From the NCBI GenBank assembly GCA_020636215.1, contig JACJYG010000006.1, forward strand, positions 1,116,001 through 1,180,000: 64,000 bases of DNA, in the 5' to 3' direction. The position numbers and the translations under genes are program-made. This DNA comes from Lewinellaceae bacterium. Lineage in GTDB: Bacteria; Bacteroidota; Bacteroidia; Chitinophagales; Saprospiraceae. The notes under the pieces were generated by a model. It saw only the letters and a program-made list of their open reading frames with translations. It searched no databases and was not told the origin of the DNA. Shown here one piece after another: positions 40,586-49,549 of this stretch (the first letter of the stretch is position 1; each line of letters starts with the position of its first letter).

Positions 40586-41578
40586 ATGACCAATCAAAGT
40601 AAATCAGAAGGAACACTAATGAAAGCCATGGTATACACGGAGTATGGGCCGCCAGAAGTCCTCCGGCTCAAAGAGGTAGAAAAGCCTGTTCCAAAGGACA
40701 ATGAAGTACGGATAAAAATTCATGCCACAGCAGTATCATCGGGCGACTGGCACCTGCGGAAAGCGGACCCGTTTGCGGTCAGGTTATTCTTTGGCCTTAC
40801 GAAGCCCAAAAAAACGATACTGGGTTTTGCCCTGGCCGGGGAAATTGAAGCGGTAGGGAAAGCAGTAAAACGATTTAAAGTTGGGGATTCCGTTTTTGGC
40901 ACAACCGGTATGCTTTTTGGCGCCTATGCCGAGTACGTATGCCTGCCGGAAGATGGGATATTGGCTTTGAAACCGAGCAATATAACCTACGAAGAAGCCG
41001 CCGCTGCTCCCTTTGGGGGGAATACCGCCTTGTATTTTTTGAGAAAAGGGAACATCCAGCCCGGCCAAAAAGTGCTTATTTATGGCGCTTCCGGAGCGCT
41101 GGGTACTGCCGCCGTACAGCTGGCCAAATATTTTGGGGCGGAAGTTACCGGAGTATGCAGCACCGCGAATGTAGAAATGGTAAAATCCCTTGGAGCAGAC
41201 AAGGTGATTGATTACACCAAAGAGCATTTTACCGAAAGCGGGGAAACTTACGATGTGATCTTTGACACGGTAGGTAAGAGCTCGTTCTCAGATTGCATAA
41301 GGTCGTTAAAGGAAAACGGATCCTTGCTTTTAGCTGCCGCCGGGCCATCTGAGATGATCCGAGGGGCATGGACGTCCATCACCAGCAGCAAGAAAGTAAT
41401 ATCCGGAGTGATGAGCGAAACGGCCGAAGATGTGATTTTTCTAAAAGAGCTTATTGAGGCCGGGCAGATGAAAGCGGTCATAGACAGAAGCTACCCCCTG
41501 GAACAGATTCCAGAGGCGCACCGGTATGTCGAAAAAGGCCATAAAAAGGGGAATGTCGTCATCACTTTGGGGCAGTAG
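40586..41578 (+). CDS. NAD(P)-dependent alcohol dehydrogenase, MDR / quinone oxidoreductase-like
   Basis: 330 residues; a second possible ATG at 40619 (MKAMVYTEYGPPEVL) matches the usual family N-terminus better, so the real start may be there. A GroES-like domain occupies about 12-130 and a Rossmann domain follows with YGASGALGTAAVQLAKYFGAEV. No structural-zinc Cys cluster is seen, which places it in the zinc-independent quinone-reductase-like branch. A cytoplasmic NADPH-dependent reductase acting on quinones or enones is inferred. Confidence 0.88.
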   Translation: MTNQSKSEGTLMKAMVYTEYGPPEVLRLKEVEKPVPKDNEVRIKIHATAVSSGDWHLRKADPFAVRLFFGLTKPKKTILGFALAGEIEAVGKAVKRFKVGDSVFGTTGMLFGAYAEYVCLPEDGILALKPSNITYEEAAAAPFGGNTALYFLRKGNIQPGQKVLIYGASGALGTAAVQLAKYFGAEVTGVCSTANVEMVKSLGADKVIDYTKEHFTESGETYDVIFDTVGKSSFSDCIRSLKENGSLLLAAAGPSEMIRGAWTSITSSKKVISGVMSETAEDVIFLKELIEAGQMKAVIDRSYPLEQIPEAHRYVEKGHKKGNVVITLGQ

Positions 41579-41671
41579 TAGCTATTAAAGCAAATTTCCT
41601 TTTTTACTGCGCCGGTACGGTTTATTTTTACGCTGATTTGAACACCACCCTAAATCGCAGCGCGGGCGCCT

Positions 41672-43084
41672 ATGCTAATAGCCTTTGTCATTGCCTACCT
41701 GCTTGTCACTTTGCTCATCGGATGGTGGGCGTCGCGGCGGGTGCATAGTACGCAGGATTTCGTCATTGCCGGGCGCAACCTGCCGATGTTTATTGCTGCC
41801 TGTGCGCTGTTTGCCACCTGGTTTGGCTCGGAAACCATTATGGGGGCTTCCTCGGAGTTTGTGGACAATGGGCTCATTGGTGTGGTAGAGGACCCCTTTG
41901 GTGCAGCGCTTTGCCTGATACTGGTGGGCGCTTTCTTCGCCCGCCCCCTGTACCGCTTGAACATCCTGACCTTCAATGACTTTTTCCGCCTGAGATACAG
42001 CCGGTCGGCAGAGTTGATTTCCGCTATTTTTATGGTGCCTTCCTATTTTGGGTGGATTGCGGCGCAGTTGGTGGCCATGGCGGTTATTTTGAGTACGCTT
42101 GCCGGACTGTCGCTACAGGAAGGCATAATGGTTTGCACAATAATTGTAGTCATTTACACCTACATCGGCGGCATGTGGGCGGTATCCATTACCGATTTTG
42201 TGCAGACTATCATGATCGTGGCGGGACTGCTGCTGCTGGCGTTCAACCTGGGAACCAAAGCAGGCGGCTTCCGGGCAGTCATGGATTCAACGCCGGAGGG
42301 CTTTTTTAATTTTCTGCCGGAACCGACTTTCCAGGGCCTGGTGCATTATTTCGCTGCCTGGATCACCATCGGGCTGGGGTCTATCCCGCAGCAGGATGTC
42401 TTCCAGCGGGTGATGGCGGCGCGCAGCGCCAAAACGGCCGTTTCCGCGTCTTACCTCTCCGGTTTTATGTACCTGACTATCGGGTTTATTCCGCTCTTCA
42501 TCGGTTTGTGCGGCCGCATGCTTTACCCGGAATTGGAAAACGGTGATACGCAGATGGTCATCCCGCGTATGGTGTTGGAGCACACCCCCGTTTTCCTCCA
42601 GATCATGTTTTTTGGCGCGTTGCTTTCCGCCATTCTCAGCACCACCTCCGGCGCGGTACTGGCGCCGGCCACCGTCATCGGTGAAAACCTGATCAAGCCC
42701 TTTTTCAAAAACCTGACGGATACACAGCTACTCTACACCATGCGCTTGTCGGTAGTAGGCGTCGCCCTGGCCTCTGCGCTGATGGCGATTTCCCGGCAGG
42801 ATATCTATGAACTGGTGGGAGAGTCGTCGGCCCTCAGCCTGGTCTCCCTGTTTATCCCCCTTGCTGCGGGCTTATACTGGAAACGGGCTTCGAAGGTGGG
42901 CGCCCTGGCCTCTATCCTCGCCGGCATGGCGGTTTGGATCCTTTGTGAATGGGGCATTGACACCGAGTTGCCCAGCCTCATCTACGGAGCCCTGGCCAGC
43001 CTGGGTGGGATGCTGATCGGCAGCTGGTTGTGGCCGGATGGGTCTTATCAGGGGTTCCTGGAAGTGACCACCACTCCAGGATAG
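41672..43084 (+). CDS. Sodium:solute symporter (SSS family)
   Basis: 470 residues with about 12-13 hydrophobic helices. Family features include the N-terminal DFVIAGRNLPMFIAACALFATWFGSETIMG and the central WITIGLGSIPQQDVFQRVMAARS. The substrate cannot be read from the sequence; relatives carry sugars, amino acids, proline or nucleosides. It stands alone between the oxidoreductase gene and a repeat-rich gap. Confidence 0.9.
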   Translation: MLIAFVIAYLLVTLLIGWWASRRVHSTQDFVIAGRNLPMFIAACALFATWFGSETIMGASSEFVDNGLIGVVEDPFGAALCLILVGAFFARPLYRLNILTFNDFFRLRYSRSAELISAIFMVPSYFGWIAAQLVAMAVILSTLAGLSLQEGIMVCTIIVVIYTYIGGMWAVSITDFVQTIMIVAGLLLLAFNLGTKAGGFRAVMDSTPEGFFNFLPEPTFQGLVHYFAAWITIGLGSIPQQDVFQRVMAARSAKTAVSASYLSGFMYLTIGFIPLFIGLCGRMLYPELENGDTQMVIPRMVLEHTPVFLQIMFFGALLSAILSTTSGAVLAPATVIGENLIKPFFKNLTDTQLLYTMRLSVVGVALASALMAISRQDIYELVGESSALSLVSLFIPLAAGLYWKRASKVGALASILAGMAVWILCEWGIDTELPSLIYGALASLGGMLIGSWLWPDGSYQGFLEVTTTPG

Positions 43085-43392
43085 GGGCCCCTTGTTTTTT
43101 TGTGTTGCCCCTTGGGGGGAGCTGGGGGGTGCCCAGGGCTTTGCCCTGGGGTATACTCCTTTTGCCTTTCAGGCAAATTGGCAGCTCCGCCGGTTGGCGG
43201 CCAGGAAGTGAAATAATAAGGGGATAAACCTGGATCGGGCTACCGGAGGATTTAGCCCTGGATTTGAATAAGGCTATATGGTTGAGGCTATTTTCAATAT
43301 TATGCTTGAAGAACTTATGATTTTTGGCTATTTTCGGTGGCGATTGTGAATATGATTATAATCCGTTCTATCGGAACATTTTGATTGCGGTT
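43085..43392. other. Intergenic region with a GC-rich hairpin
   Basis: CCCAGGGC (43132-43139) pairs with GCCCTGGG (43143-43150) around a 3-base loop, about 50 bases after the symporter stop. It may serve as a terminator, although no U-run follows. The remaining sequence holds nothing recognised before the palindromic element at 43393. Confidence 0.45.
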
Positions 43393-43552
43393 GAGGCTGT
43401 CTCAAAAGTAAGGAACTGAAAAATAGTGCCAAATCATGTTTCGCCGCCCGCCCCAGCCCCTCTAGCTCCCCGAAGGGGAAAACCGGCCGGGCAGCGAAAA
43501 ACAGAAGATTGTTGGGCTGCGAAGTTTTCATTTTATCTTTTGAGACAGCCTC
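43393..43552. repeat. MITE-like palindromic element, family P3
   Basis: 160 bp bounded by inverted ends GAGGCTGTCTCAAAAG (43393-43408) and CTTTTGAGACAGCCTC (43537-43552), a perfect 16-bp match. The interior is GC-rich and has no transposase frame. The end sequence resembles terminal repeats of insertion sequences seen in Bacteroidota, so this is probably a deletion derivative of such an element. A solo end with the same sequence is at 31594. Confidence 0.75.
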
Positions 43553-43585
43553 TATCAGATAAATTCAAAACGGAATGCCTGCGGT

Positions 43586-43610
43586 GAGACTGTTCAAATA
43601 ACTGTGTCAA
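43586..43610. repeat. Solo transposon-end-like sequence, family P4
   Basis: GACTGTTCAAATAACTGTGTCAA (from 43588), preceded by GA, closely matches the left end of the element at 60988-61108. It recalls the ends of IS256-type (Mutator-like) elements, from memory only. No second end is found nearby. Confidence 0.5.
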
Positions 43611-43721
43611 TCCAGCGCCAGGATCAGGGAAGCCTTGATTCTACTGGAATTCCGGGGCACGCGAACTCTTGAACACTCTCCTACGGCCTACTGGACTATT
43701 CATCCCAAAAAAACGATAACC

Positions 43722-44639
43722 ATGAGATTTTGTATTCTTTTTCTTCTTTTTAATTTTTTCCTGGCAGGTATCCCTACTAACATCCTTGCCCAAAAAGCCG
43801 CCCACAAAAAACGCGTGGCCGTCTTCCTCTTCGACGACAAGTCTGATAGCAACTTCGGCTGGTACGGCTCCAAGTCTGTCGGGGAAGGCGTCAGCGATAT
43901 GATCGTGACGGAGCTGGTGCAATCCGGCCTGTACCGCGTCATTGAGCGGGAGCAACTGAATGCGCTGCTGCATGAACAGGACCTGGGCGCCAGTGGTATT
44001 GTTACGCCGGAAAGCGCGGCCAAAGTGGGCCAGTTGCTGGGTGTTGAGATCGCCGTGATGGGTGCGGTATCGGAGTTCGGCTACAAAAGGGATGAGACTG
44101 GGGTGCGAGTCCGGGGCACGCGCGTGGGCGTCGGCAAGCAGTCAGCCGTGGCGGGCATCGACCTGCGTCTCGTCAATACTTCCACTGGAGAGATCCTATT
44201 GGCGGAAAATGTGCGCGAGACGAAAAACGCCCTTTCCGGTTCTCTGGATGTTAAACAAGTTTCTTTTAAAAATCAGAAGGATTTTGACCAGTCGCTGGTG
44301 GGAAAAGTAACGCGGGAAGCGGTAGAAAATGTCGTGCAGCTCATCAACAACCACTCCGACCGGGTACCCTGGCAGGCCAAGGTGGTCACTTCGCAGGGCG
44401 GCAATGTCTACATCAACAGCGGCTCGTTGGATGGGGTGGAGGTAGGAGAGGTCTTCAAGGTCTACCGCAAAGGCCAGGCCCTGGTCGATCCCGATACGGG
44501 CCTGGAATTGGGCAGCATCGACCAGGAGATCGGCGCCATCCGCGTAACCGACAATAGCGTGGGGGATGGCAAGGCGGCGGCCTGTTCAATTGTCAGTGGG
44601 TCGGGCTTTGAGAAAGGGGATGTGGTGAAGGAGGAGTAG
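43722..44639 (+). CDS. CsgG-family exported protein
   Basis: 305 residues from the ATG at 43722, which begins a signal peptide (MRFCILFLLFNFFLAG...NILAQ); an upstream start at 43635 would prefix 29 unlikely residues. The CsgG-like core spans about 25-215 (RVAVFLFDDKSDSNFGWYGSKSVGEGVSDMIVTELVQSG, YRVIEREQLNALLHEQDLG, KVGQLLGVEIAVMGAVSEFG). A C-terminal domain (about 220-305) has GGNVYINSGSLDGVEVGEVFKVYRKG, as in related flagellar-assembly/CsgG-like proteins. There is no lipobox Cys, unlike CsgG itself. It may be an outer-membrane-associated assembly factor; no curli genes are adjacent. Confidence 0.85.
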   Translation: MRFCILFLLFNFFLAGIPTNILAQKAAHKKRVAVFLFDDKSDSNFGWYGSKSVGEGVSDMIVTELVQSGLYRVIEREQLNALLHEQDLGASGIVTPESAAKVGQLLGVEIAVMGAVSEFGYKRDETGVRVRGTRVGVGKQSAVAGIDLRLVNTSTGEILLAENVRETKNALSGSLDVKQVSFKNQKDFDQSLVGKVTREAVENVVQLINNHSDRVPWQAKVVTSQGGNVYINSGSLDGVEVGEVFKVYRKGQALVDPDTGLELGSIDQEIGAIRVTDNSVGDGKAAACSIVSGSGFEKGDVVKEE

Positions 44640-44786
44640 GGGAGCAGAGGGTAGCTTGGTTGAATGGCTAAATGGTTATATGGTTGGCGGGGAAGGGGCC
44701 TGTTCAAAGTTTCAGGTTTCAGGTTTTTTACCCGGCTGAGTGCAGCGAGGACGGGCAGGCTTATTCCATCAGTCTCTTCGCAAGTG

Positions 44787-44947
44787 TTAGAGCATGTTTG
44801 GAGCGGGTTCGTCATGAAAATCAAGGAGTTGTGGTTCTGGCTAAGCTTTTTGTTGCGCGTTTGGCGGGCCAAATAAGCAACAAAAAGCAACGCCAGGTTC
44901 ATAAGTCCTTGATTTGCAATAGGAGCAAGCTCCAAACATGCTCTTAG
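44787..44947. repeat. Palindromic element, family P2, copy A (full-length)
   Basis: About 161 bp. The ends GAGCATGTTTGGAGC (left, from 44790) and GCTCCAAACATGCTC (right, to 44944) match perfectly, and the pairing continues imperfectly for about 55 bp on each side (AAATCAAGGA on the left, TCCTTGATTT on the right). The middle contains CTAAGCTTTTTGTTGCGCG. It lies in the gap between the CsgG-like gene and the last gene of the polysaccharide cluster; the rest of that gap (44640-44786) holds an ATGG-type repeat and nothing else recognised. Confidence 0.75.
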
Positions 44948-44979
44948 TGGCATTCTATCCAGGCGCAAATCAACCCCCT

Positions 44980-46377
44980 TCATGAGAAGAAATATATTAT
45001 TGGGGAACTAATGCTGAAGAGGATCACCAGTAGAATAATTCGGAGTGGTTGTTCATAAAACGTATTTAAACCATTCGCCATCAGGATGGCCAAGGCCGGG
45101 TAAGCGGGCATGAAATATCGGTCAACGGGTAAAGTGATTAAAATGGGGATGAAAATGATCGCTAACCAATAGGCGATAAAACGATTGCTCCAGATACTGG
45201 TTCCGTTTTTTTTCGGGCTTATCCAACACCAAATCCCTAAACCAATTAAAGGCAGATTGTAAACCCCTATAGCTCTTGGTATATCGCGGAGGATCGCATG
45301 GATTATAAAATTAATTCTCCAGGAGTTTAAGTAATTGTTTTTAGTGACTTGTATTGCATCAGAACTAATTTCGAGCTCTGTTCCGACGTAATACGACACG
45401 GTATTGATTTGCTCTTGAATGATGCCTGACTGGAACAAATACCAGAACCAGGCTGCTGTTAAGGGGGCTGAAAATAAGATGGTTATCAGGAATAGTGGCA
45501 TACCCGATCTAATGCTTTTTCGAATTCCGGGCAGGGGTGTCGCAATTGGAAATCGATTGGTGAAAGGCCATAAGAGGAGAACCGGTAGGGCCAGATAAAC
45601 CAGGGCCATAGTATATTTACTGAGCATGCCCAGGCTTACTGATATTCCTGCTGCAATAGCCCATAGAACATTTTGACGAGCCAATTTGCTGTTTTGAGTG
45701 TTCAGTTTCAACAGTAATAACACGGCCAGTGTAAAAAAAAAGGTAACGAAAATATCGTTACTGCTTACCATATTAAATATAAAGAAATGTAGAATTCCAA
45801 ATAATAAAGCCACTGTTACGTAGGCGGTTCGCCGGTTATAGAGTTGCTTTGCAATTAAAAAAGTGCAATAAGCGGTAGCCAGCCCCAAAATACTTGCAAT
45901 AGCCCGCCCTATAAAAAGAACATTTCCGCCCAAAAGATTGGCTAAATAAGCGATACAAAGGACCGGCAGCGGGGGGTGTTGCCTCCCTAACCAAAAAATT
46001 TCAGTATAATGGGTAAAGAAATAGGTTCTTCCGTTTTTAATATATAATTGAATTGCTTCCAGCAGCCTGGACTCATCCGCTATTACTTGTTGGTTATTGA
46101 CAATATATACTACTTCTATAATAATTAAAGACAATAAGAACAGGAGGAATAACCAATGAGGTTTAAGCGCCCGTATTTTCAGCAAAGGTGCTTTTTGTTT
46201 CAGATAAGGGGAAATGATCAGCAAGGCCCCAATGGGAGCAGTTAAGGAGAGTACTACAAGAGACTCTTTTCGATATGCTTCGAGCCCCCAAATCCCTTTA
46301 AGAAATAACCACAAGCTGAAAAAAAACAGCATGATGGCCAATAAAATATTTGTCTCCTTTGTGCTATTCCCTTCCAT
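44980..46377 (-). CDS. GT39/ArnT-like membrane glycosyltransferase
   Basis: 465 residues with about 11-12 hydrophobic segments. The first large loop carries the family hallmark acidic motif (ADESRLLEAIQLYIKNG) and RQHPPLPVLCIAYL, matching the PPL motif of lipid-linked-sugar-dependent glycosyltransferases (PMT/ArnT group). Transfer of a sugar from a polyprenyl-phosphate donor on the periplasmic face is expected. It is the last gene of the minus-strand polysaccharide cluster and overlaps the upstream GT2 stop codon by one base, indicating translational coupling. Confidence 0.8.
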   Translation of the reverse strand: MEGNSTKETNILLAIMLFFFSLWLFLKGIWGLEAYRKESLVVLSLTAPIGALLIISPYLKQKAPLLKIRALKPHWLFLLFLLSLIIIEVVYIVNNQQVIADESRLLEAIQLYIKNGRTYFFTHYTEIFWLGRQHPPLPVLCIAYLANLLGGNVLFIGRAIASILGLATAYCTFLIAKQLYNRRTAYVTVALLFGILHFFIFNMVSSNDIFVTFFFTLAVLLLLKLNTQNSKLARQNVLWAIAAGISVSLGMLSKYTMALVYLALPVLLLWPFTNRFPIATPLPGIRKSIRSGMPLFLITILFSAPLTAAWFWYLFQSGIIQEQINTVSYYVGTELEISSDAIQVTKNNYLNSWRINFIIHAILRDIPRAIGVYNLPLIGLGIWCWISPKKNGTSIWSNRFIAYWLAIIFIPILITLPVDRYFMPAYPALAILMANGLNTFYEQPLRIILLVILFSISSPIIYFFS

Positions 46378-47291
46378 CAGGGCTTGGTTGAATATTCTTT
46401 TTGGGCAATAGGCCTTTCAAAGCAGGCTGCCCAGAGAAACCCCATCAGATTAGCGACCTGCCAGACGATCAGTAGAAAGAATAAGGTAACAGGCTTTTTC
46501 TCTTTTCTGGCAAAGGGAGCCAACAGCCAGTTCTTAAGGTTGGTATGAAATTTCATCTCCTGGGCCAAAGTACCCGATTGCCGGTTGTTCCGGATGCGGT
46601 GGAAGTGAAAGGCGCCCTTACCGTAAGAAAAATGCTGTTTACAATAGCTGAAGAAAGTCAAATCATGGGAATGGGAAATTACCGCTCCCTCGACGAAATA
46701 CATTTTATAACCGTTCCATAACCAACGGTCACATAATTCCCGGTCTTCCGAAGTACGCCATCCGTTGGAGAACCTTCCGATATCATTAAAGATTTTCGTG
46801 GGAACTACCATGTTATTAGAGGCGAAAAAACGGGCCTCATCAGGGTTTGGGTTGAAGTGCAGGTAGACAATGTCCACAATGAACTGGCTGGCCGCGGAGA
46901 AGCGGTTGTGTTTTAGACGGTTGATCGTTTTTCCGCCCAGGAGCCTATCCGGAGTTCGCTTGAGTTGTTGGGCCATTTGGTTCAACCAGTCGGGGGCAGG
47001 CAGGCAATCGTCATCGGTAAAAGCCAGATAAGTTCCCCGGGCATGGCGCGCTCCGTTATTCCTGGCGGTAGCCGGGCCGGCATTTTCCTGCCGGAAGAGC
47101 CTGATGTTGAGTTGCGCGCTGAAAGGATCTATCACTTTTTCCAGGCTTTGAGGACTGCCGTCATCTACAACAATGACTTCAAAGGAGTTGCTGGGGTAGG
47201 CCAGCCGGGTGAGGGCCTCCAGGCATTCCCATAAGCTTTCAGGCCGGTTGTATGTTGGAATGATTATAGAAATAACAGGAGGAGCAGGCAT
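46377..47291 (-). CDS. Family 2 glycosyltransferase
   Basis: 304 residues. The GT-A fold is clear: VISIIIPTYNRPESL at the start, VIVVDDGSP, AGPATARNNGARHARGTYLAFTDDDC with the DxD-type metal site near residues 92-95, and WRTSEDRELCDRWLWNG further on. A C-terminal hydrophobic helix (LFFLLIVWQVANLMGFLW) probably anchors it to the inner membrane. It is part of the surface-polysaccharide operon; donor and acceptor are unknown. Confidence 0.92.
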   Translation of the reverse strand: MPAPPVISIIIPTYNRPESLWECLEALTRLAYPSNSFEVIVVDDGSPQSLEKVIDPFSAQLNIRLFRQENAGPATARNNGARHARGTYLAFTDDDCLPAPDWLNQMAQQLKRTPDRLLGGKTINRLKHNRFSAASQFIVDIVYLHFNPNPDEARFFASNNMVVPTKIFNDIGRFSNGWRTSEDRELCDRWLWNGYKMYFVEGAVISHSHDLTFFSYCKQHFSYGKGAFHFHRIRNNRQSGTLAQEMKFHTNLKNWLLAPFARKEKKPVTLFFLLIVWQVANLMGFLWAACFERPIAQKEYSTKP

Positions 47292-47328
47292 GAATAATAC
47301 TATATTTCAACTGTTGCCTAAGAGCTTG

Positions 47329-48552
47329 TTAGTTTACTAATTTTCCAACAGCAACTTCAACACGCTTAGCTACTGCATCCCAGGAATATTCAGACTGGAC
47401 TAATTCGTAGGCAGATTCCACCAGCCTTTTGCCTAAATTGTCATTAGACCATATTTGCTCAATATGTTTAACCATCGTATCAACATCATTAGCAATTAAC
47501 AAATGCTTACTATCCTCCACATTTAAACCCTCCGCTCCTTTAGATGTGCTAACGACCGGACATCCGGCAGCAAAGGCCTCTAATATTTTAAAACGAGTTC
47601 CTCCCCCTTTATATAAGGGAACAACCATGACACTTGCAGCAGCTAAATAGGGCCTGATATCTGGAATTTCCCCTGTGACAATAATATTAGGATCTTTTTG
47701 AGCGGCTTCCTGCATAAACTCGGTGGGGCCACGTCCTGCTAATAACAGCCGGCAATCTGGATGAATTTGCTTAATTCCGGGATAAATTTCCATGATTAAT
47801 AATTCGGCGGCTTGGATATTGGGGCCGTATAAAAAATTGCCCAGAAACAAAATATTGTGTTTGCTTGGGCATAGTTCTTCAGGCAGATTAAATTGTTTAA
47901 GACGCACGTCATTATAATCTGCAACGTTGACCCCATTAGGTATTACATAGCTATTGGAAATTGGGCCATATAAATCTTGAATTATGCGGTTATCATCCTC
48001 ACTACATAACCATACTTGATTAGCCCGGTTGATCAACTCCATTTCATGGGATTTAACCTGTGAAACATGAACGTTTTTTCTAAACCAAGCTCTAAAACCT
48101 TTGCCTGAAGTTTTAGTGTCCTCATAAAGAGGAGCTTCAATATTATGATTATCGAAAATGAAAGAACAGTTGTGACGCTTTATTACTTTAAGGTATGGAT
48201 AAAGCCAGATTTGTTCAAGAACAACAATATCGGGTTTGAATTTTATGATTAGTTCATCCAGTTCCTTAGCAGCGGAACTCAAATAAGGGGAATAACAAGT
48301 CATGCCATACTGGTGCAGCCACTGCCATCTCAATTCTAATTTTTTCAAAAGCGGAGAATGTGTTGCAATATTGTAATGATGCCAAATTTCTATATTTTTA
48401 TTTTCTGTTTCCTGATAATTGTTCTCCCGGTTGAATATCGAAAACACAGCCAAAGGGCCTAATTTCGACATAATATTAATGTTTTGCCAATTTCGCAAAA
48501 ACGCACCTTCAATAGGTGGATATGACATCATTGAGACAAATAAAGTCCGCAT
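47329..48552 (-). CDS. Family 4 glycosyltransferase
   Basis: 407 residues with a GT-B arrangement. The C-terminal nucleotide-sugar half contains HNILFLGNFLYGPN, LLLAGRGPTEF and the EX7E-type motif VVPLYKGGGTRFKILEAFAAGCPVVSTSKGAEGL. It probably adds an internal sugar of the glycan on the cytoplasmic side. Codon use is visibly AT-rich compared with genes before 44 kb. Confidence 0.92.
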   Translation of the reverse strand: MRTLFVSMMSYPPIEGAFLRNWQNINIMSKLGPLAVFSIFNRENNYQETENKNIEIWHHYNIATHSPLLKKLELRWQWLHQYGMTCYSPYLSSAAKELDELIIKFKPDIVVLEQIWLYPYLKVIKRHNCSFIFDNHNIEAPLYEDTKTSGKGFRAWFRKNVHVSQVKSHEMELINRANQVWLCSEDDNRIIQDLYGPISNSYVIPNGVNVADYNDVRLKQFNLPEELCPSKHNILFLGNFLYGPNIQAAELLIMEIYPGIKQIHPDCRLLLAGRGPTEFMQEAAQKDPNIIVTGEIPDIRPYLAAASVMVVPLYKGGGTRFKILEAFAAGCPVVSTSKGAEGLNVEDSKHLLIANDVDTMVKHIEQIWSNDNLGKRLVESAYELVQSEYSWDAVAKRVEVAVGKLVN

Positions 48553-48567
48553 TCTAATATGGGGTTA

Positions 48568-49515
48568 TCAGGCGTCCAAACAAGTTCTTAATTGATTTAT
48601 CAATGTATTTAAGCCGGGAGTATAGACTTTAATGAATAGCTTGATTCGATCAACATTGCTGATCCTGGGATTAAAAGGCGATTCTGAAATTGATTTAATA
48701 ATTGATATTCTTGCATCCCTGGTATTGCCTTCACATGCAGCTTTACAAGCCCAATAATGATAAAAACAAGAAATCTGATTTGCGATTTCAGGGGTATTCA
48801 TTTCAGCCAGATTTTCCCTCATGATCTTATAATCATTGATCATGTTTTTGAATTGTTGAATCTTACTAAGGCCGTTCCATACACCTCTGTCATGAATGCG
48901 GGTTGCACCCATAACTTCATCAATGTAGCCTATTTTGCCATATTTTGTAATTAAAATCTGCAAGCCCCAATCACCAGCATATGTTTGTTCATACCAATCA
49001 GGCAGTTTAGCGATATGTACTCTACGGACCATGACGGAACAAGTTGGCATAAAGCTTCCGTAAAAAAGATCTTCCAGCTCAAAAAATTCTTTGGCGATAG
49101 GAGGTTTACTATTGTAGTCCGGCCGGCTACCATTCTCATGGAAATGGCGGGTACTGTGAAAGCACATTGAACATTCCCGATGCTGATCTAAATAGTTTAC
49201 TTGTTTCTGCAATTTGTGGGGTGAGGTCCAGTAATCATCGCCTTCTAACCAGGCTATATATTCCCCTTGACAAGCATTATGAACAGCTATGTCGTTTTGG
49301 GTTCCTCCAATATTTTTTTCATGAAGTAAGGCCCGGATTTTATCAGGATATTTTTGCTGATAGTCAACCACAATTTGTCGGGTATTATCGGTAGAACAAT
49401 CTTCGCCGATGACAATTTCATAGTCAAAATCAACTTTTTGCATCAAGACACTGTCCAAAGCCTGAGCGATATATTCTTCATGATTGTAGGTGATAATATG
49501 GACACTGACTTTCAT
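48568..49515 (-). CDS. Family 2 glycosyltransferase
   Basis: 315 residues. The GT-A core begins MKVSVHIITYNHEEYIAQALDSVLMQ and includes EIVIGEDCSTDNTR and GEYIAWLEGDDYW, with the DD metal-binding pair near residue 97. The C-terminal part is helical and lacks a membrane anchor. It is separated from the GT4 gene by 15 bases, consistent with one transcript. Confidence 0.92.
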   Translation of the reverse strand: MKVSVHIITYNHEEYIAQALDSVLMQKVDFDYEIVIGEDCSTDNTRQIVVDYQQKYPDKIRALLHEKNIGGTQNDIAVHNACQGEYIAWLEGDDYWTSPHKLQKQVNYLDQHRECSMCFHSTRHFHENGSRPDYNSKPPIAKEFFELEDLFYGSFMPTCSVMVRRVHIAKLPDWYEQTYAGDWGLQILITKYGKIGYIDEVMGATRIHDRGVWNGLSKIQQFKNMINDYKIMRENLAEMNTPEIANQISCFYHYWACKAACEGNTRDARISIIKSISESPFNPRISNVDRIKLFIKVYTPGLNTLINQLRTCLDA

Positions 49516-49549
49516 TTCAGTACTGGTTGAAGTGCATTATATGGTAGCC

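Noticed and set aside
44664..44947. Short plus-strand frames of 70-91 residues before the polysaccharide cluster
   Set aside because: They are translations of the P2 palindromic element; similar peptides appear wherever P2 copies occur, which reflects the repeat and not a gene.
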